Assembly: GCF_000731955.1 (NCBI RefSeq)
Contig: NZ_JNCK01000001.1
Coordinates: 992,001-1,056,000 of the forward strand
Direction of reading: 5' to 3'
Length of the DNA stretch: 64,000 nucleotides
Source: Halomonas zincidurans B6
GTDB lineage: Bacteria > Pseudomonadota > Gammaproteobacteria > Pseudomonadales > Halomonadaceae
Shown here: positions 9,019-17,096 of the stretch, piece after piece
How the letters are laid out: each line of letters opens with the position of its first letter
Position numbering within the stretch: the first letter of the stretch is position 1
Made by a program: the position numbers and the translations under genes
The notes under the pieces: generated by a model
Seen by the model: the letters and a program-made list of their open reading frames with translations, nothing else
What the model was told of the DNA's origin: nothing
Database searches by the model: none

Positions 9019-9062
9019 ACGCAGCGTGGAATATGCCCGCTGGTTATCCTTCGGGCCGATGT

Positions 9063-9137
9063 GATAAGACTATCGAGCCGTCATGCCGCATTGGCAGATA
9101 TTGCTGTTTGCTTGTGGCATTTCGCGATAAGACCATC
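9063..9137. repeat. Pair of GATAAGACYATC direct repeats upstream of lrp
   Basis: GATAAGACTATC (9063-9074) and GATAAGACCATC (9126-9137) agree at 11 of 12 bases and start 63 bases apart, close to six helical turns. They lie in the 189-base prmC-lrp gap, upstream of the putative lrp promoter. Spacing and position suggest paired binding sites, possibly for Lrp itself; that is inference. Confidence 0.45.
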
Positions 9138-9177
9138 ACTTGCTGCGCCAAGACGCGGTCAACGTAGGTGATCATCC

Positions 9178-9186
9178 TGCTATCGT
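9178..9186 (+). promoter_or_regulatory. Possible extended -10 for lrp
   Basis: TGCTATCGT (TGN plus a 4/6 match to TATAAT) sits 22 bases upstream of the lrp ATG, with an AGGGA ribosome site between. The -35 is poor. Confidence 0.3.
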
Positions 9187-9207
9187 GCAGTAGGGAACAT
9201 TCTTACA

Positions 9208-9711
9208 ATGAAAGCCAAGACACGCTCGCTGGACCGTATCGATCTCAAGATCCTGCGCAGCCTGCAGGAAAACGCGCGCATCTCCTATGTCGATCTGGCC
9301 GCCCAGGTGGGACTGTCGACAACGCCCTGCCTGGAGCGCGTCAAGCGGCTGGAAAGGGCGGGCATCATTCGCGGCTACCGGGCGATTCTCGATCCGCAAG
9401 CGCTCAAGGCGAATCTGCTGGTGTTCGTCGAAATCTGCCTGGAAACCCAGTCGCCGGCAGTATTCGACGAATTCCGTCGGGCCGTCGCCAAGTTGCCGCA
9501 GATCCAGGAGTGTCACCTGGTATCGGGCCAGTTCGACTATATCCTCAAGTGCCGGATTCCCGAGATGTCCGCCTACCGCCAACTGCTCGGCGACGTGGTG
9601 CTGACGCTGCCCGGGGTCAAGGAATCCAAGAGCTATGTGGTCATGGAGGAGGTCAAGGAGGAGTTTTCCCTGCACGTTCCCGAGCTCGACGAGCTCGACG
9701 CCAACAAGTAG
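9208..9711 (+). CDS. lrp: Leucine-responsive regulatory protein (Lrp)
   Basis: 167-residue AsnC/Lrp-family regulator that follows E. coli Lrp closely. It has an N-terminal winged HTH (LDRIDLKILRSLQ, TTPCLERVKRLERAG) and a RAM effector domain (LLVFVEICLETQ, IQECHLVSGQFDYILK, MSAYRQLLGDVVL, SYVVMEEVKEE). The conserved CLERV/RLER and VSGxFDY blocks point to the global Lrp rather than a local AsnC-type paralogue. It separates prmC from the MoeB-like gene, and it precedes the polyamine island, which it could influence; nothing in the sequence proves that. Confidence 0.85.
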   Translation: MKAKTRSLDRIDLKILRSLQENARISYVDLAAQVGLSTTPCLERVKRLERAGIIRGYRAILDPQALKANLLVFVEICLETQSPAVFDEFRRAVAKLPQIQECHLVSGQFDYILKCRIPEMSAYRQLLGDVVLTLPGVKESKSYVVMEEVKEEFSLHVPELDELDANK

Positions 9712-9777
9712 TCCGGCCAGCGACGATTCCGGCCATGGCGGTAACCATCAATTCGTACTGCGAACCCGGGAGTGGTG

Positions 9778-10554
9778 ATGAACGATGAGGCGCTGTTGCG
9801 CTATAGCCGGCATATCATGCTCGCTGCGCTGGACATCGAGGGCCAGCAGCGCCTGCTCGACGGCCATGCGCTGGTGATCGGCGCCGGCGGACTGGGCTCG
9901 CCGGTCGCGCTTTATCTGGCGGCGGCCGGGGTGGGCCGGTTGAGCATCGCCGATGCCGATGTCATCGAGATCAGCAACCTGCAGCGCCAGATCGCCCACC
10001 GTCAGGCTGACCTGGGGCGCAACAAGGCCGAGTCCGCGGCCGCGGCGGCAAGTGCCCTCAACAGCGACTGCGAGATTGTTCCACTGACCGCGCATCTCGA
10101 CGGCGAGACGCTCGCCACGGCAGTGGCGGCGGCCGACGTGGTGCTCGACTGTACTGATCGCTTCGCCAGCCGCTACGCGATCAATCGTGCCTGCGTCGAG
10201 GTCGGGCGTCCGTTGGTCTCGGGAGCGGCGATCCGCTTTTCCGGTCAGTTGGCGGTGTTCGATCCGCGCGACCCGCAAAGTCCCTGCTATGCCTGCCTCT
10301 ACCCGCCCGCGGCCGACGACGACGACGACGGCGATGACGAATTGCGTTGCGCCGAGAATGGCGTGATCGGCCCGCTGGTCGGGCTGATCGGCTGCTTTCA
10401 GGCGCTCGAGGCGATCAAGCTGTTGAGCGGCGCGGGCAGGCCCCACCGCGGCCTCTCGACCTTCGACGGCCTGGACGGCGAGTGGCGCCGCTTCAACGTG
10501 CCCCGCGACCCGGACTGCCCGGTCTGCGGCGTATCCGCCCGCGCGGCGAGGTAG
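9778..10554 (+). CDS. moeB: MoeB/ThiF-family adenylyltransferase (E1-like)
   Basis: 258-residue ATP-dependent enzyme that adenylates the C-terminal Gly-Gly of a sulfur-carrier protein (MoaD or ThiS). It shows the nucleotide-binding GAGGLG (35-40), SNLQRQIAH, CTDRFASRYAIN and two zinc-ligand CxxC pairs (CYAC and CPVC). An unusual run of Asp and Glu residues (DDDDDGDDE) lies just after the first pair. MoeB versus ThiF cannot be settled from sequence alone; the usual prmC-moeB neighbourhood favours MoeB. The ATG is preferred over a GTG six bases earlier because GGGAG stands five bases before it. Confidence 0.85.
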   Translation: MNDEALLRYSRHIMLAALDIEGQQRLLDGHALVIGAGGLGSPVALYLAAAGVGRLSIADADVIEISNLQRQIAHRQADLGRNKAESAAAAASALNSDCEIVPLTAHLDGETLATAVAAADVVLDCTDRFASRYAINRACVEVGRPLVSGAAIRFSGQLAVFDPRDPQSPCYACLYPPAADDDDDGDDELRCAENGVIGPLVGLIGCFQALEAIKLLSGAGRPHRGLSTFDGLDGEWRRFNVPRDPDCPVCGVSARAAR

Positions 10555-10558
10555 GCCG

Positions 10559-11497
10559 ATGGAAGGGCCGCTCGGTCAGGTCAGCGATTTCGACATTCGC
10601 CTGCTGCGGATCTTCAAGGCGGTGGCCGAAAGCGGTGGTTTTACCGCCGCCGAGGTGTCGCTGGGCATTGGCCGCTCGGCGATCAGCGTGCACATGGCCG
10701 ATCTCGAAAAACGTCTGGGGCTGCGCTTGTGTCAGCGCGGGCGAGGCGGCTTCGCGCTCACCGAGGAGGGGCGCGAGGTCTACCAGGCGGCGCTGACCCT
10801 GCTGGCCTCGCTGGAGACCTTTCGCACCGAGGTCAACGGCCTGCATCAGACGCTGCGCGGCGAATTCAGCATCGGCATCACCGACAACCTGGTCAGCCTG
10901 CCGCGCATGCGCATCACCCACGCGCTGGCCGATCTCAAGGCGCGCGGACCGGACGTGCGCCTCAATATCCACATGACGCCGCCGGACGAGATCGCCCGAG
11001 CGGTACTCGATGGCCGCTTGCAGCTGGGTGTGGTACCCGACGTCAACCGCCTTGCCAGCCTCGAGGTGCGTCCGCTGTACAGCGAGCGATCGCTTCTTTA
11101 TTGCGCTGACGCGCATCCATTGTTCGGCGTGGACGAAGCGCAGTTGAACGAAACCTGCCTGGCCCGTCAGCCGGCGGTGGTGCCGGGCTATCCGCTCCCC
11201 GGCGAGGCGCGCGAGCGCATCGAACGTCTGGACGGCCAGGCGACGGCATCGGATCGCGAAGGTGCGGCATTCCTGATTCTCACCGGATGTTTCATCGGCT
11301 ATCTGCCCGATCACCTGGCACGCCCCTGGATCGAGGCGGGGCGCTTGCGCGCGCTGGCGCCGGAGCGCGAACGCTTCGCCACCGACTTCGTCACCGTGAC
11401 CCGCCGTGGACGGCGACCGCACCGGGTGCTGGAGGCGTTTCTCGAGGCCTTGGCGGCACAGGACCGGGAGGCGGATGAGCATAGCGAAACAGGCTAG
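10559..11497 (+). CDS. LysR-family transcriptional regulator
   Basis: 312 residues. The N-terminal winged HTH (DIRLLRIFKAVAESGGFTAA, RSAISVHMADLEKRLGLRL) is followed by a LysR substrate-binding domain from about residue 95. It starts four bases after the moeB-like stop, so the two may share a transcript, and it lies 141 bases upstream of an amine oxidase in the same direction. LysR regulators often act on an adjacent gene, so control of that oxidase is possible but unproven. The inducer is not identifiable. Confidence 0.88.
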   Translation: MEGPLGQVSDFDIRLLRIFKAVAESGGFTAAEVSLGIGRSAISVHMADLEKRLGLRLCQRGRGGFALTEEGREVYQAALTLLASLETFRTEVNGLHQTLRGEFSIGITDNLVSLPRMRITHALADLKARGPDVRLNIHMTPPDEIARAVLDGRLQLGVVPDVNRLASLEVRPLYSERSLLYCADAHPLFGVDEAQLNETCLARQPAVVPGYPLPGEARERIERLDGQATASDREGAAFLILTGCFIGYLPDHLARPWIEAGRLRALAPERERFATDFVTVTRRGRRPHRVLEAFLEALAAQDREADEHSETG

Positions 11498-11511
11498 GTG
11501 TTATCGAATAC

Positions 11512-11542
11512 TTGACAATAAGCGCGGTGTTGGTGTCAGACT
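11512..11542 (+). promoter_or_regulatory. Possible promoter before the first PuuB-like gene
   Basis: A perfect TTGACA (11512-11517) lies in the LysR-oxidase gap. The best -10 is a weak CAGACT 19 bases on, so an activator may be needed. The oxidase has its own ribosome site, GGAAG, five bases before its ATG. Confidence 0.3.
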
Positions 11543-11638
11543 AAGTGGACATTATCACGATTGCCGATTTGCGATGGTGAAAGAATTCAACAATAACTTG
11601 GGTTCTCCCGACGAGAACCAACGCTTTCGGAAGTGTGT

Positions 11639-12931
11639 ATGAATGTAGCTGCCGTCCTGCGTCGCCCGGCGTCCTACTACGCCGCCAGTACCCAGGTGAC
11701 CCTCGCGCCGACACCGCCGCTGGCCGGCGAGCAGCGTGTCGACGTCTGCGTGGTGGGCGGCGGCATCACCGGCTGCTCGGCGGCCCTGCACCTGGCCGAA
11801 CGCGGCTATAGCGTGGCGCTGCTCGAGGCCGGCGAGATCGGTCATGGCGCCTCGGGGCGCAGCGGCGGTCAGATCCTGCCCGGGCTGGGCACCGACATTG
11901 GCGTGATCGAGAAGGCCCTGGGCCACGAGCGCGCCAAGGCGATCTGGGAGATGAGCCGCGAATCGGTGCGCCTGACCGCCGCGCTCATCGAGCGCCACGC
12001 GATCCCCTGCGACTTGCACTGGGGGTATCTGCACGCCGCCGTCAAGCCCCGTCATGTTCGTGAATTGCGCAACTTCCAGGCTTCCATGGCCGAGCGCTAC
12101 GGCTACGAGTCGCTGCACCTGCTCGAAGGCGAGGCGCTACGCGAGCGGGTCGTCACCGACGCCTACCCGGCGGCGCTGTTCGACGCCGAAGGCGGCCACC
12201 TGCATCCGCTCAACTACACGCTGGGACTGGCGCGCGCCGCGCAGCGCGCCGGGGTGAGCATCCACGAACACAGCGCCGCCGTGGCCATCGAACGTGGCGA
12301 GCCGGCCCGGGTGAGCACTGCCCAGGGCCGGGTGAGCGCCGATTATGTGGTCATCGCCGCCAATGCCTACCTGGGTGGCCTGGTGCCCGAGCTCGGCGGG
12401 CGCATCATGCGCGCCGCCAACTATATCGTCGCCAGCGAGCCGCTCAGCGAAGCGCAGGCCGCCCAGGTGCTGCCCCACAACGACGCGCTGTCGGATGCCA
12501 ACTTCGTGCTCGACTACTATCGTCTGTCGGCCGATCGCCGCCTGATCTACGGTGGCGAGGTCAGCTACGACGGGCGTGAACCGCGCCATCTCCAGGCGCG
12601 CATGGATGCCAAGATCGCGCGGCTGTTTCCGGCGCTGAAGGGCGTTGGCATCGACTACCGCTGGGGCGGCGACGTGGCGATCACGCTCAACCGCGCCCCG
12701 GATTTCGGCCGCCTCGACGGCAACCTGTTCTACGCCCAGGGCTATTCAGGCCACGGCATGTCGCTGGCCGGGCTGGCCGGGCAGCTGCTGAGCGATGCCA
12801 TCGCCGACCAGGCCGAGCGTTTCGAGCTGTTTTCCGCCATGCCGCACCGACCATTCCCGGGCGGGCGCTGGCTGCGTACGCCGCTATTGGTGCTGGCGAC
12901 GAGTTTCTACAAGTTGCGGGATCGCCTGTGA
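11639..12931 (+). CDS. PuuB-like FAD-dependent amine oxidase, copy 1
   Basis: 430-residue DAO-superfamily flavoprotein of gamma-glutamylputrescine oxidoreductase type, similar in length to E. coli PuuB (about 426). The FAD dinucleotide fold VCVVGGGITG lies at residues ~36-45, followed by the GASGRSGGQ block and a C-terminal YAQGYSGHGMSLAG motif typical of the group. The likely reaction is oxidative deamination of a (gamma-glutamylated) polyamine to an aldehyde plus H2O2. It is a paralogue of the copy downstream of puuA; both begin with a RPASYYAAS-like stretch. It precedes the polyamine ABC transporter by 83 bases. The substrate may be another amine. Confidence 0.82.
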   Translation: MNVAAVLRRPASYYAASTQVTLAPTPPLAGEQRVDVCVVGGGITGCSAALHLAERGYSVALLEAGEIGHGASGRSGGQILPGLGTDIGVIEKALGHERAKAIWEMSRESVRLTAALIERHAIPCDLHWGYLHAAVKPRHVRELRNFQASMAERYGYESLHLLEGEALRERVVTDAYPAALFDAEGGHLHPLNYTLGLARAAQRAGVSIHEHSAAVAIERGEPARVSTAQGRVSADYVVIAANAYLGGLVPELGGRIMRAANYIVASEPLSEAQAAQVLPHNDALSDANFVLDYYRLSADRRLIYGGEVSYDGREPRHLQARMDAKIARLFPALKGVGIDYRWGGDVAITLNRAPDFGRLDGNLFYAQGYSGHGMSLAGLAGQLLSDAIADQAERFELFSAMPHRPFPGGRWLRTPLLVLATSFYKLRDRL

Positions 12932-13014
12932 GGAACGCGCCCGGGGCGAGGCCGTCTGCCGCGCCGGCATGCCGTCAACAGTCGTTATACCCGTCAACGA
13001 TAGGGAGAGTGGCG

Positions 13015-14151
13015 ATGAGTGATCCCATGCCGGCTGCCGAGGCCGGTCCCCGAGAGGCGGCGGTCGCTGACGCGCCTGTCCAGTCGCGGCCCCGCGAGGC
13101 CTCGTCCATCGAGCTCGAAGGGTTGCACAAGCGATTCGGCCGCGACACCGTCGCCCTCGACGGGGTCGATCTGACCATCGAGGCCGGCGAGTTCTTCACC
13201 TTGCTGGGGCCCTCGGGCTGCGGCAAGACGACCCTGCTGCGCATCCTCGCCGGGCTCGAGGAGCCCAACGGCGGGCGCCTCAAGATCGGCGGCAAGGACG
13301 TCACCGATACCCCGCCGCACCGGCGCAGCGTCAACACCGTCTTCCAGTCCTATGCGCTGTTTCCCCACTTGTCGGTACGCGACAACCTGGCCTTCGGCCT
13401 GCGCATGCGCGGCGAACCGGCCGCCGAGCGTGACCGCAAGGTTGCCGAAGTCGCCGAATTCATTCAGCTCGGCTCGTTGGTCGAGCGCCCTGTCGATCAG
13501 CTCTCCGGCGGTCAGCGCCAGCGTATCGCGCTGGCCCGGGCGCTGATCTGCGAACCCGACGTATTGCTGCTCGACGAGCCGCTGTCGGCGCTCGATGCCG
13601 GCCTGCGCGGGCAGTTGCAGGTGGAACTGCAGCGTCTGCAGAAGCGCCTGGGCATGACCTTCGTGTTCGTCACCCACGATCAGGACGAGGCGATGGTGAT
13701 GTCGGATCGTATCGCCGTGCTGGACAGCGGCATCATCCAGCAGGTGGGCTCTCCCAGCGACGTCTACGAGCATCCCGCCAATGCCTTCGTGGCGCGCTTC
13801 ATGGGCCATGACAATCTGTTCGCGATCAGCCGCAGCGAGGCCGACTGGGTCGAGACCGAGCTCGGCCGGCTGACCCTGGAGCCGGCCGAGCAGCGCGCCG
13901 AGCAGGACGGCTGGTTGCTGATCCGCCCCGAGACGCTGGAACTGGGCTGCGAGGTTCCCGAGGGTTACAACCGTCTCGAGGGCGTCGTCCGCGAGCGCCT
14001 GTATCGCGGCAGTCGCATCGAATACCGGCTCGAGGTCAACGGTCAGCCGCTGATGGCGATGGCCAGCAATCTGGGCCAGCGCATGCACGATGTCGGCGAT
14101 CGCGTCATCATCAGCGTGTGCCCCGAGGACCTGGTGCGCGTGGCGTCCTGA
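13015..14151 (+). CDS. potA: Spermidine/putrescine ABC transporter ATPase
   Basis: 378 residues, the length of E. coli PotA. Walker A GPSGCGKT is at residues 65-72; the signature LSGGQRQRIALARAL, Walker B LLLDEP and the switch His in FVTHDQDEA follow, then a C-terminal TOBE-type regulatory domain. A variable 30-residue leader precedes the ABC domain. The ATG has a strong GGGAGAG site; the frame extends upstream but without family similarity. First of four transporter genes in the order ATPase, permease, permease, binding protein. Confidence 0.92.
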   Translation: MSDPMPAAEAGPREAAVADAPVQSRPREASSIELEGLHKRFGRDTVALDGVDLTIEAGEFFTLLGPSGCGKTTLLRILAGLEEPNGGRLKIGGKDVTDTPPHRRSVNTVFQSYALFPHLSVRDNLAFGLRMRGEPAAERDRKVAEVAEFIQLGSLVERPVDQLSGGQRQRIALARALICEPDVLLLDEPLSALDAGLRGQLQVELQRLQKRLGMTFVFVTHDQDEAMVMSDRIAVLDSGIIQQVGSPSDVYEHPANAFVARFMGHDNLFAISRSEADWVETELGRLTLEPAEQRAEQDGWLLIRPETLELGCEVPEGYNRLEGVVRERLYRGSRIEYRLEVNGQPLMAMASNLGQRMHDVGDRVIISVCPEDLVRVAS

Positions 14152-14161
14152 GGAGAGCAGC

Positions 14162-15079
14162 ATGGCCAACATACAACAAGTCACACGTCGCCATGCGGTG
14201 GTCAGCGAGACCCGCCATCTGCTGTTCAGCGTGATGCCCGGGGCCGTATGGATATTGATCTTTCTGGTGCTGCCCAGTCTGTACCTGATGGCGGTGGCCT
14301 TCATGACCAACGGCGCCTACGGGCTTCCCGAGTTGCCGCTGTCGCTGGATGCCTTCAAGCAGTTGGCCGGCTTCGGCTTTCTCGGCTGGAGTCCGGGCAA
14401 TTTATATACGCTGCTGCGTTCGCTGTGGCAGACCCTGGTGTCGACGGGCCTGGTGGTCCTGGTTGCCTACCCGATCGCCTATTACATCACCACCTGTCGC
14501 ACGAGCCTGCGTCCGCTGATGCTGCTGGCGGTGGTGGTCCCGTCGTGGACCAACCAGGTGATTCGCGCCTTCGGCTGGATGAACCTGCTGGCCCCGGGCA
14601 CGCCGCTCTCCGATGCCGCCCAGGCGCTGGGCCTGATCGGCGACTACATGGGCCTTTATCCCTCCAATTTCGCGGTGACGCTGGGGCTGGTCTACAACTT
14701 CCTGCCGTTCATGGTGCTGCCACTGTATGCGGCCTTCGAGAAACTCGATGTCGCCCAGGTGCAGGCCGCCCAGGATCTCTACGCCGCGCCGGTGCGGGCC
14801 TTCTGGCACGCGGTGTTTCCACAGACGCTACCCGGGCTGCTGGCGGGCACGGTGCTGGTGGCGATTCCCGCCTTCGGCATGTACGTGATTCCCGAGCTGC
14901 TCGGCGGCGGCAAGGGCATGATGCTCGGCAACCTGGTCGCCAATCAGTTCGCCGGCGGCTCCAACTGGCCGCTGGGCGCGGCGGGGGCGCTGCTGATGCT
15001 GCTGGCGACCTTCGTCGGGTTGTTCGCCATGCGCCGGATCGGCAAGCGCCTGGGTGGCGGCGAGGAGGTGGTGATATGA
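14162..15079 (+). CDS. potB: Polyamine ABC transporter permease (PotB/PotH type)
   Basis: 305-residue inner-membrane permease with six predicted segments. The first is in VWILIFLVLPSLYLMAVAF, and the EAA-type coupling loop (ALDLYAAP-like, seen as AAQDLYAAPVRAF) is present. It pairs with the next gene to form the transport channel energised by PotA. It starts ten bases after potA, and its TGA overlaps the next ATG by four bases. Confidence 0.92.
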   Translation: MANIQQVTRRHAVVSETRHLLFSVMPGAVWILIFLVLPSLYLMAVAFMTNGAYGLPELPLSLDAFKQLAGFGFLGWSPGNLYTLLRSLWQTLVSTGLVVLVAYPIAYYITTCRTSLRPLMLLAVVVPSWTNQVIRAFGWMNLLAPGTPLSDAAQALGLIGDYMGLYPSNFAVTLGLVYNFLPFMVLPLYAAFEKLDVAQVQAAQDLYAAPVRAFWHAVFPQTLPGLLAGTVLVAIPAFGMYVIPELLGGGKGMMLGNLVANQFAGGSNWPLGAAGALLMLLATFVGLFAMRRIGKRLGGGEEVVI

Positions 15080-15873
15080 GAAAGCGCACCCTCAACCGCG
15101 GTCTGGCGGGTTTCTGGTGGCTGACCCTGGTCTTTCTCTATCTGCCGCTGGCGATCGTCGTGCTGTTCTCGTTCAACTCGACCAACAGCGCCGCCAATTT
15201 CTCGGGCTTCTCGCTGCGCTGGTATCACCGTCTGCTGGGCAACGATCAGATCATCTCGGCATTCTACAACAGCCTGATACTGGCCATCGTGTCGTCGATC
15301 GTCGCACTGATGATCGGTTGTCTGATCGGTTATGGCATGTATCGCCACCGTCATCGCAAGCTGGGCTGGCTGATCGTGCTGATCTACCTGCCGATCGTGT
15401 TGCCGGACATCGTCTTCGGCATTTCGGAGATGGCCTTCTTCGTCCAGTTCAACCGTCTGACCGGGCTGCTCGAACCGGGGCTGGGGACGATGATCATCGC
15501 CCACGTGACCTTCCAGATCCCGTTCGTCGCGCTGATCGTCTATTCGCGGTTCGTGGGCCTCGATCCGAGCCTGTTCGAGGCCGCCAAGGATCTGTACGCC
15601 TCGCCGTTCAAGCGCGCGTTGCACTTTCTGCTGCCGACCGTCAAGCCGGCGCTGATCTCGGCGTTCTTCCTGTCGTTCACGCTGTCGATCGACGACTTCG
15701 TGATCAGCTTCTTCACCGCCGGACCCGAGAGCGCGACGCTGCCGATCTATATCTGGGGCGCCATCAAGAAGGGCGTGTCGCCGGAAATCAATGCCATAGC
15801 GACGCTGATGATCGGCGCGGTGGCACTGGCGGCGGTCTTGAGTCTGCTGTTCAATCGTCAGGGGCGCCGCTAG
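15076..15873 (+). CDS. potC: Polyamine ABC transporter permease (PotC/PotI type)
   Basis: 265-residue second permease subunit. Membrane segments include FLYLPLAIVVLFSFN and a run around IVLPDIVFGISEM; the EAA coupling motif is EAAKDLYASPFKRA. The N-terminal LFSFNSTNSAA is typical of PotC/PotI. Translation is coupled to the previous gene through an ATGA overlap. Confidence 0.93.
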   Translation: MRKRTLNRGLAGFWWLTLVFLYLPLAIVVLFSFNSTNSAANFSGFSLRWYHRLLGNDQIISAFYNSLILAIVSSIVALMIGCLIGYGMYRHRHRKLGWLIVLIYLPIVLPDIVFGISEMAFFVQFNRLTGLLEPGLGTMIIAHVTFQIPFVALIVYSRFVGLDPSLFEAAKDLYASPFKRALHFLLPTVKPALISAFFLSFTLSIDDFVISFFTAGPESATLPIYIWGAIKKGVSPEINAIATLMIGAVALAAVLSLLFNRQGRR

Positions 15874-15911
15874 GTGCGACTGCCAAACCTGGGAACTAGG
15901 AGAACGACACC

Positions 15912-16976
15912 ATGAAAACAATCACCACACGCGTCGTCACCGCGCTGGGCGGGCTGTTGCTGGCCGGCGCAGCGCAGGCCGAAGAGGGCAAGCTGTACCT
16001 GTTCAACTGGACCGCGTACATGGACCCGGCGATCATCCAGGCGTTCGAGGACAAGTACGATGTCGAAGTGGTCCAGAACTACTTCAATTCGCTGCCCGAG
16101 ATGTTCGCCAAGCTCAACACCGGCGGGGCCTCGCAGTACGACATCATCGTACCGTCCAACTACTATGTGCCGCGGCTGATCGAGACCGGCCTGGTCCAGA
16201 AGCTCGACAAGTCGAAGATCCCCAACTTCGACAACATCATGGACCAGTTCAAGAATACCGATTACGACCCCGATAGCGACTACACCGCCGCCTACCAGTA
16301 CGGCGTCACGGGTATCGTCTACAACACCGAGACCTTCCCCGACGCCCCCAAGAGCTGGTCGTTGCTGTTCGATCCCGAGGTCAATCCCGGCCGGCCGTTC
16401 GGCCTGATGGGCGACGGCCAGGTGAGCATGGGCGCCGCCTGCGCCTACCTGGGCTACGGCTATGCCTGCACCGATTCCGAGGCCTGGAAGGAGGCCGCCA
16501 AGCTGCTGCTCGACACCAAGCAGCGCGGCAACTTCAGCGGCTTCGTCGATGGCACGCCGGCGCTGCAGCAGCTGGCGCGCGGCGTCACCCACGTCTCGCT
16601 GTCGTACAACGGCGATTATCTCTATTACCGGGAAGAGAACCCCGAGTCCTTCGCCAACATCGAGTTCATGATTCCCGACGAAGGCACCGAGATCTGGGTC
16701 GACTCGATGATGATTCCATCCGGCGCGCCCAATCCGGAGCTGGCCTACAAGTTCATCAATTTCATTCTCGATCCCGAGATCGGCGCCCAGCTGTCGAACT
16801 ACAACTACTACTCGAGCCCCAACGCGGCGGCCAAGCCGTATCTCGACGCGGTGTTGACAAAGCCGCCGGTCACGCCCAGCGATGCGGATCTCGAGCGGCT
16901 CTCTTTCACGCCCAGCCTGCAGGGCGACAAGCTACAGATGTTCAACCAACTGTGGACCGAGGTGCAGTCGCGCTGA
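15912..16976 (+). CDS. potF: Periplasmic polyamine-binding protein (PotD/PotF type)
   Basis: 354 residues with a Sec signal peptide ending AAQA before EEGKLYLFNW. The LYLFNWTAYMDP start of the mature protein and the DIIVPSNYY and FVDGTPALQQLARG blocks mark the PotD/PotF family. It delivers polyamine to the permease pair. It comes last in the transporter set, as in potABCD, and has a good AGGAG site. PotF (putrescine) versus PotD (spermidine) preference is not decidable here; the adjacent puu genes suggest putrescine. Confidence 0.9.
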   Translation: MKTITTRVVTALGGLLLAGAAQAEEGKLYLFNWTAYMDPAIIQAFEDKYDVEVVQNYFNSLPEMFAKLNTGGASQYDIIVPSNYYVPRLIETGLVQKLDKSKIPNFDNIMDQFKNTDYDPDSDYTAAYQYGVTGIVYNTETFPDAPKSWSLLFDPEVNPGRPFGLMGDGQVSMGAACAYLGYGYACTDSEAWKEAAKLLLDTKQRGNFSGFVDGTPALQQLARGVTHVSLSYNGDYLYYREENPESFANIEFMIPDEGTEIWVDSMMIPSGAPNPELAYKFINFILDPEIGAQLSNYNYYSSPNAAAKPYLDAVLTKPPVTPSDADLERLSFTPSLQGDKLQMFNQLWTEVQSR

Positions 16977-16982
16977 TCGTTC

Positions 16983-17002
16983 GCGGCGGGGCGACCCGCC
17001 GC
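16983..17002. other. Hairpin after the binding-protein gene
   Basis: GCGGCGGG, loop GCGA, CCCGCCGC: an 8-bp perfect stem six bases after the binding-protein stop. There is no U-run, so it looks like a 3'-stabilising or attenuating structure between transporter genes and puuA rather than a full terminator. Confidence 0.5.
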
Positions 17003-17096
17003 CGCACGAGCACGTGAACGCCCGATGCCGCTCCGGTGCCGCACCCCGGCCTTCGCAGCAGCATCGGGCCTGCCCCCGGCCGATCAAGGAATCTTT

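Noticed and set aside
12972..12998. CCGTCAAC direct repeat before potA
   Set aside because: Two 8-mers 19 bases apart with no dyad or promoter context; could be chance in GC-rich sequence.
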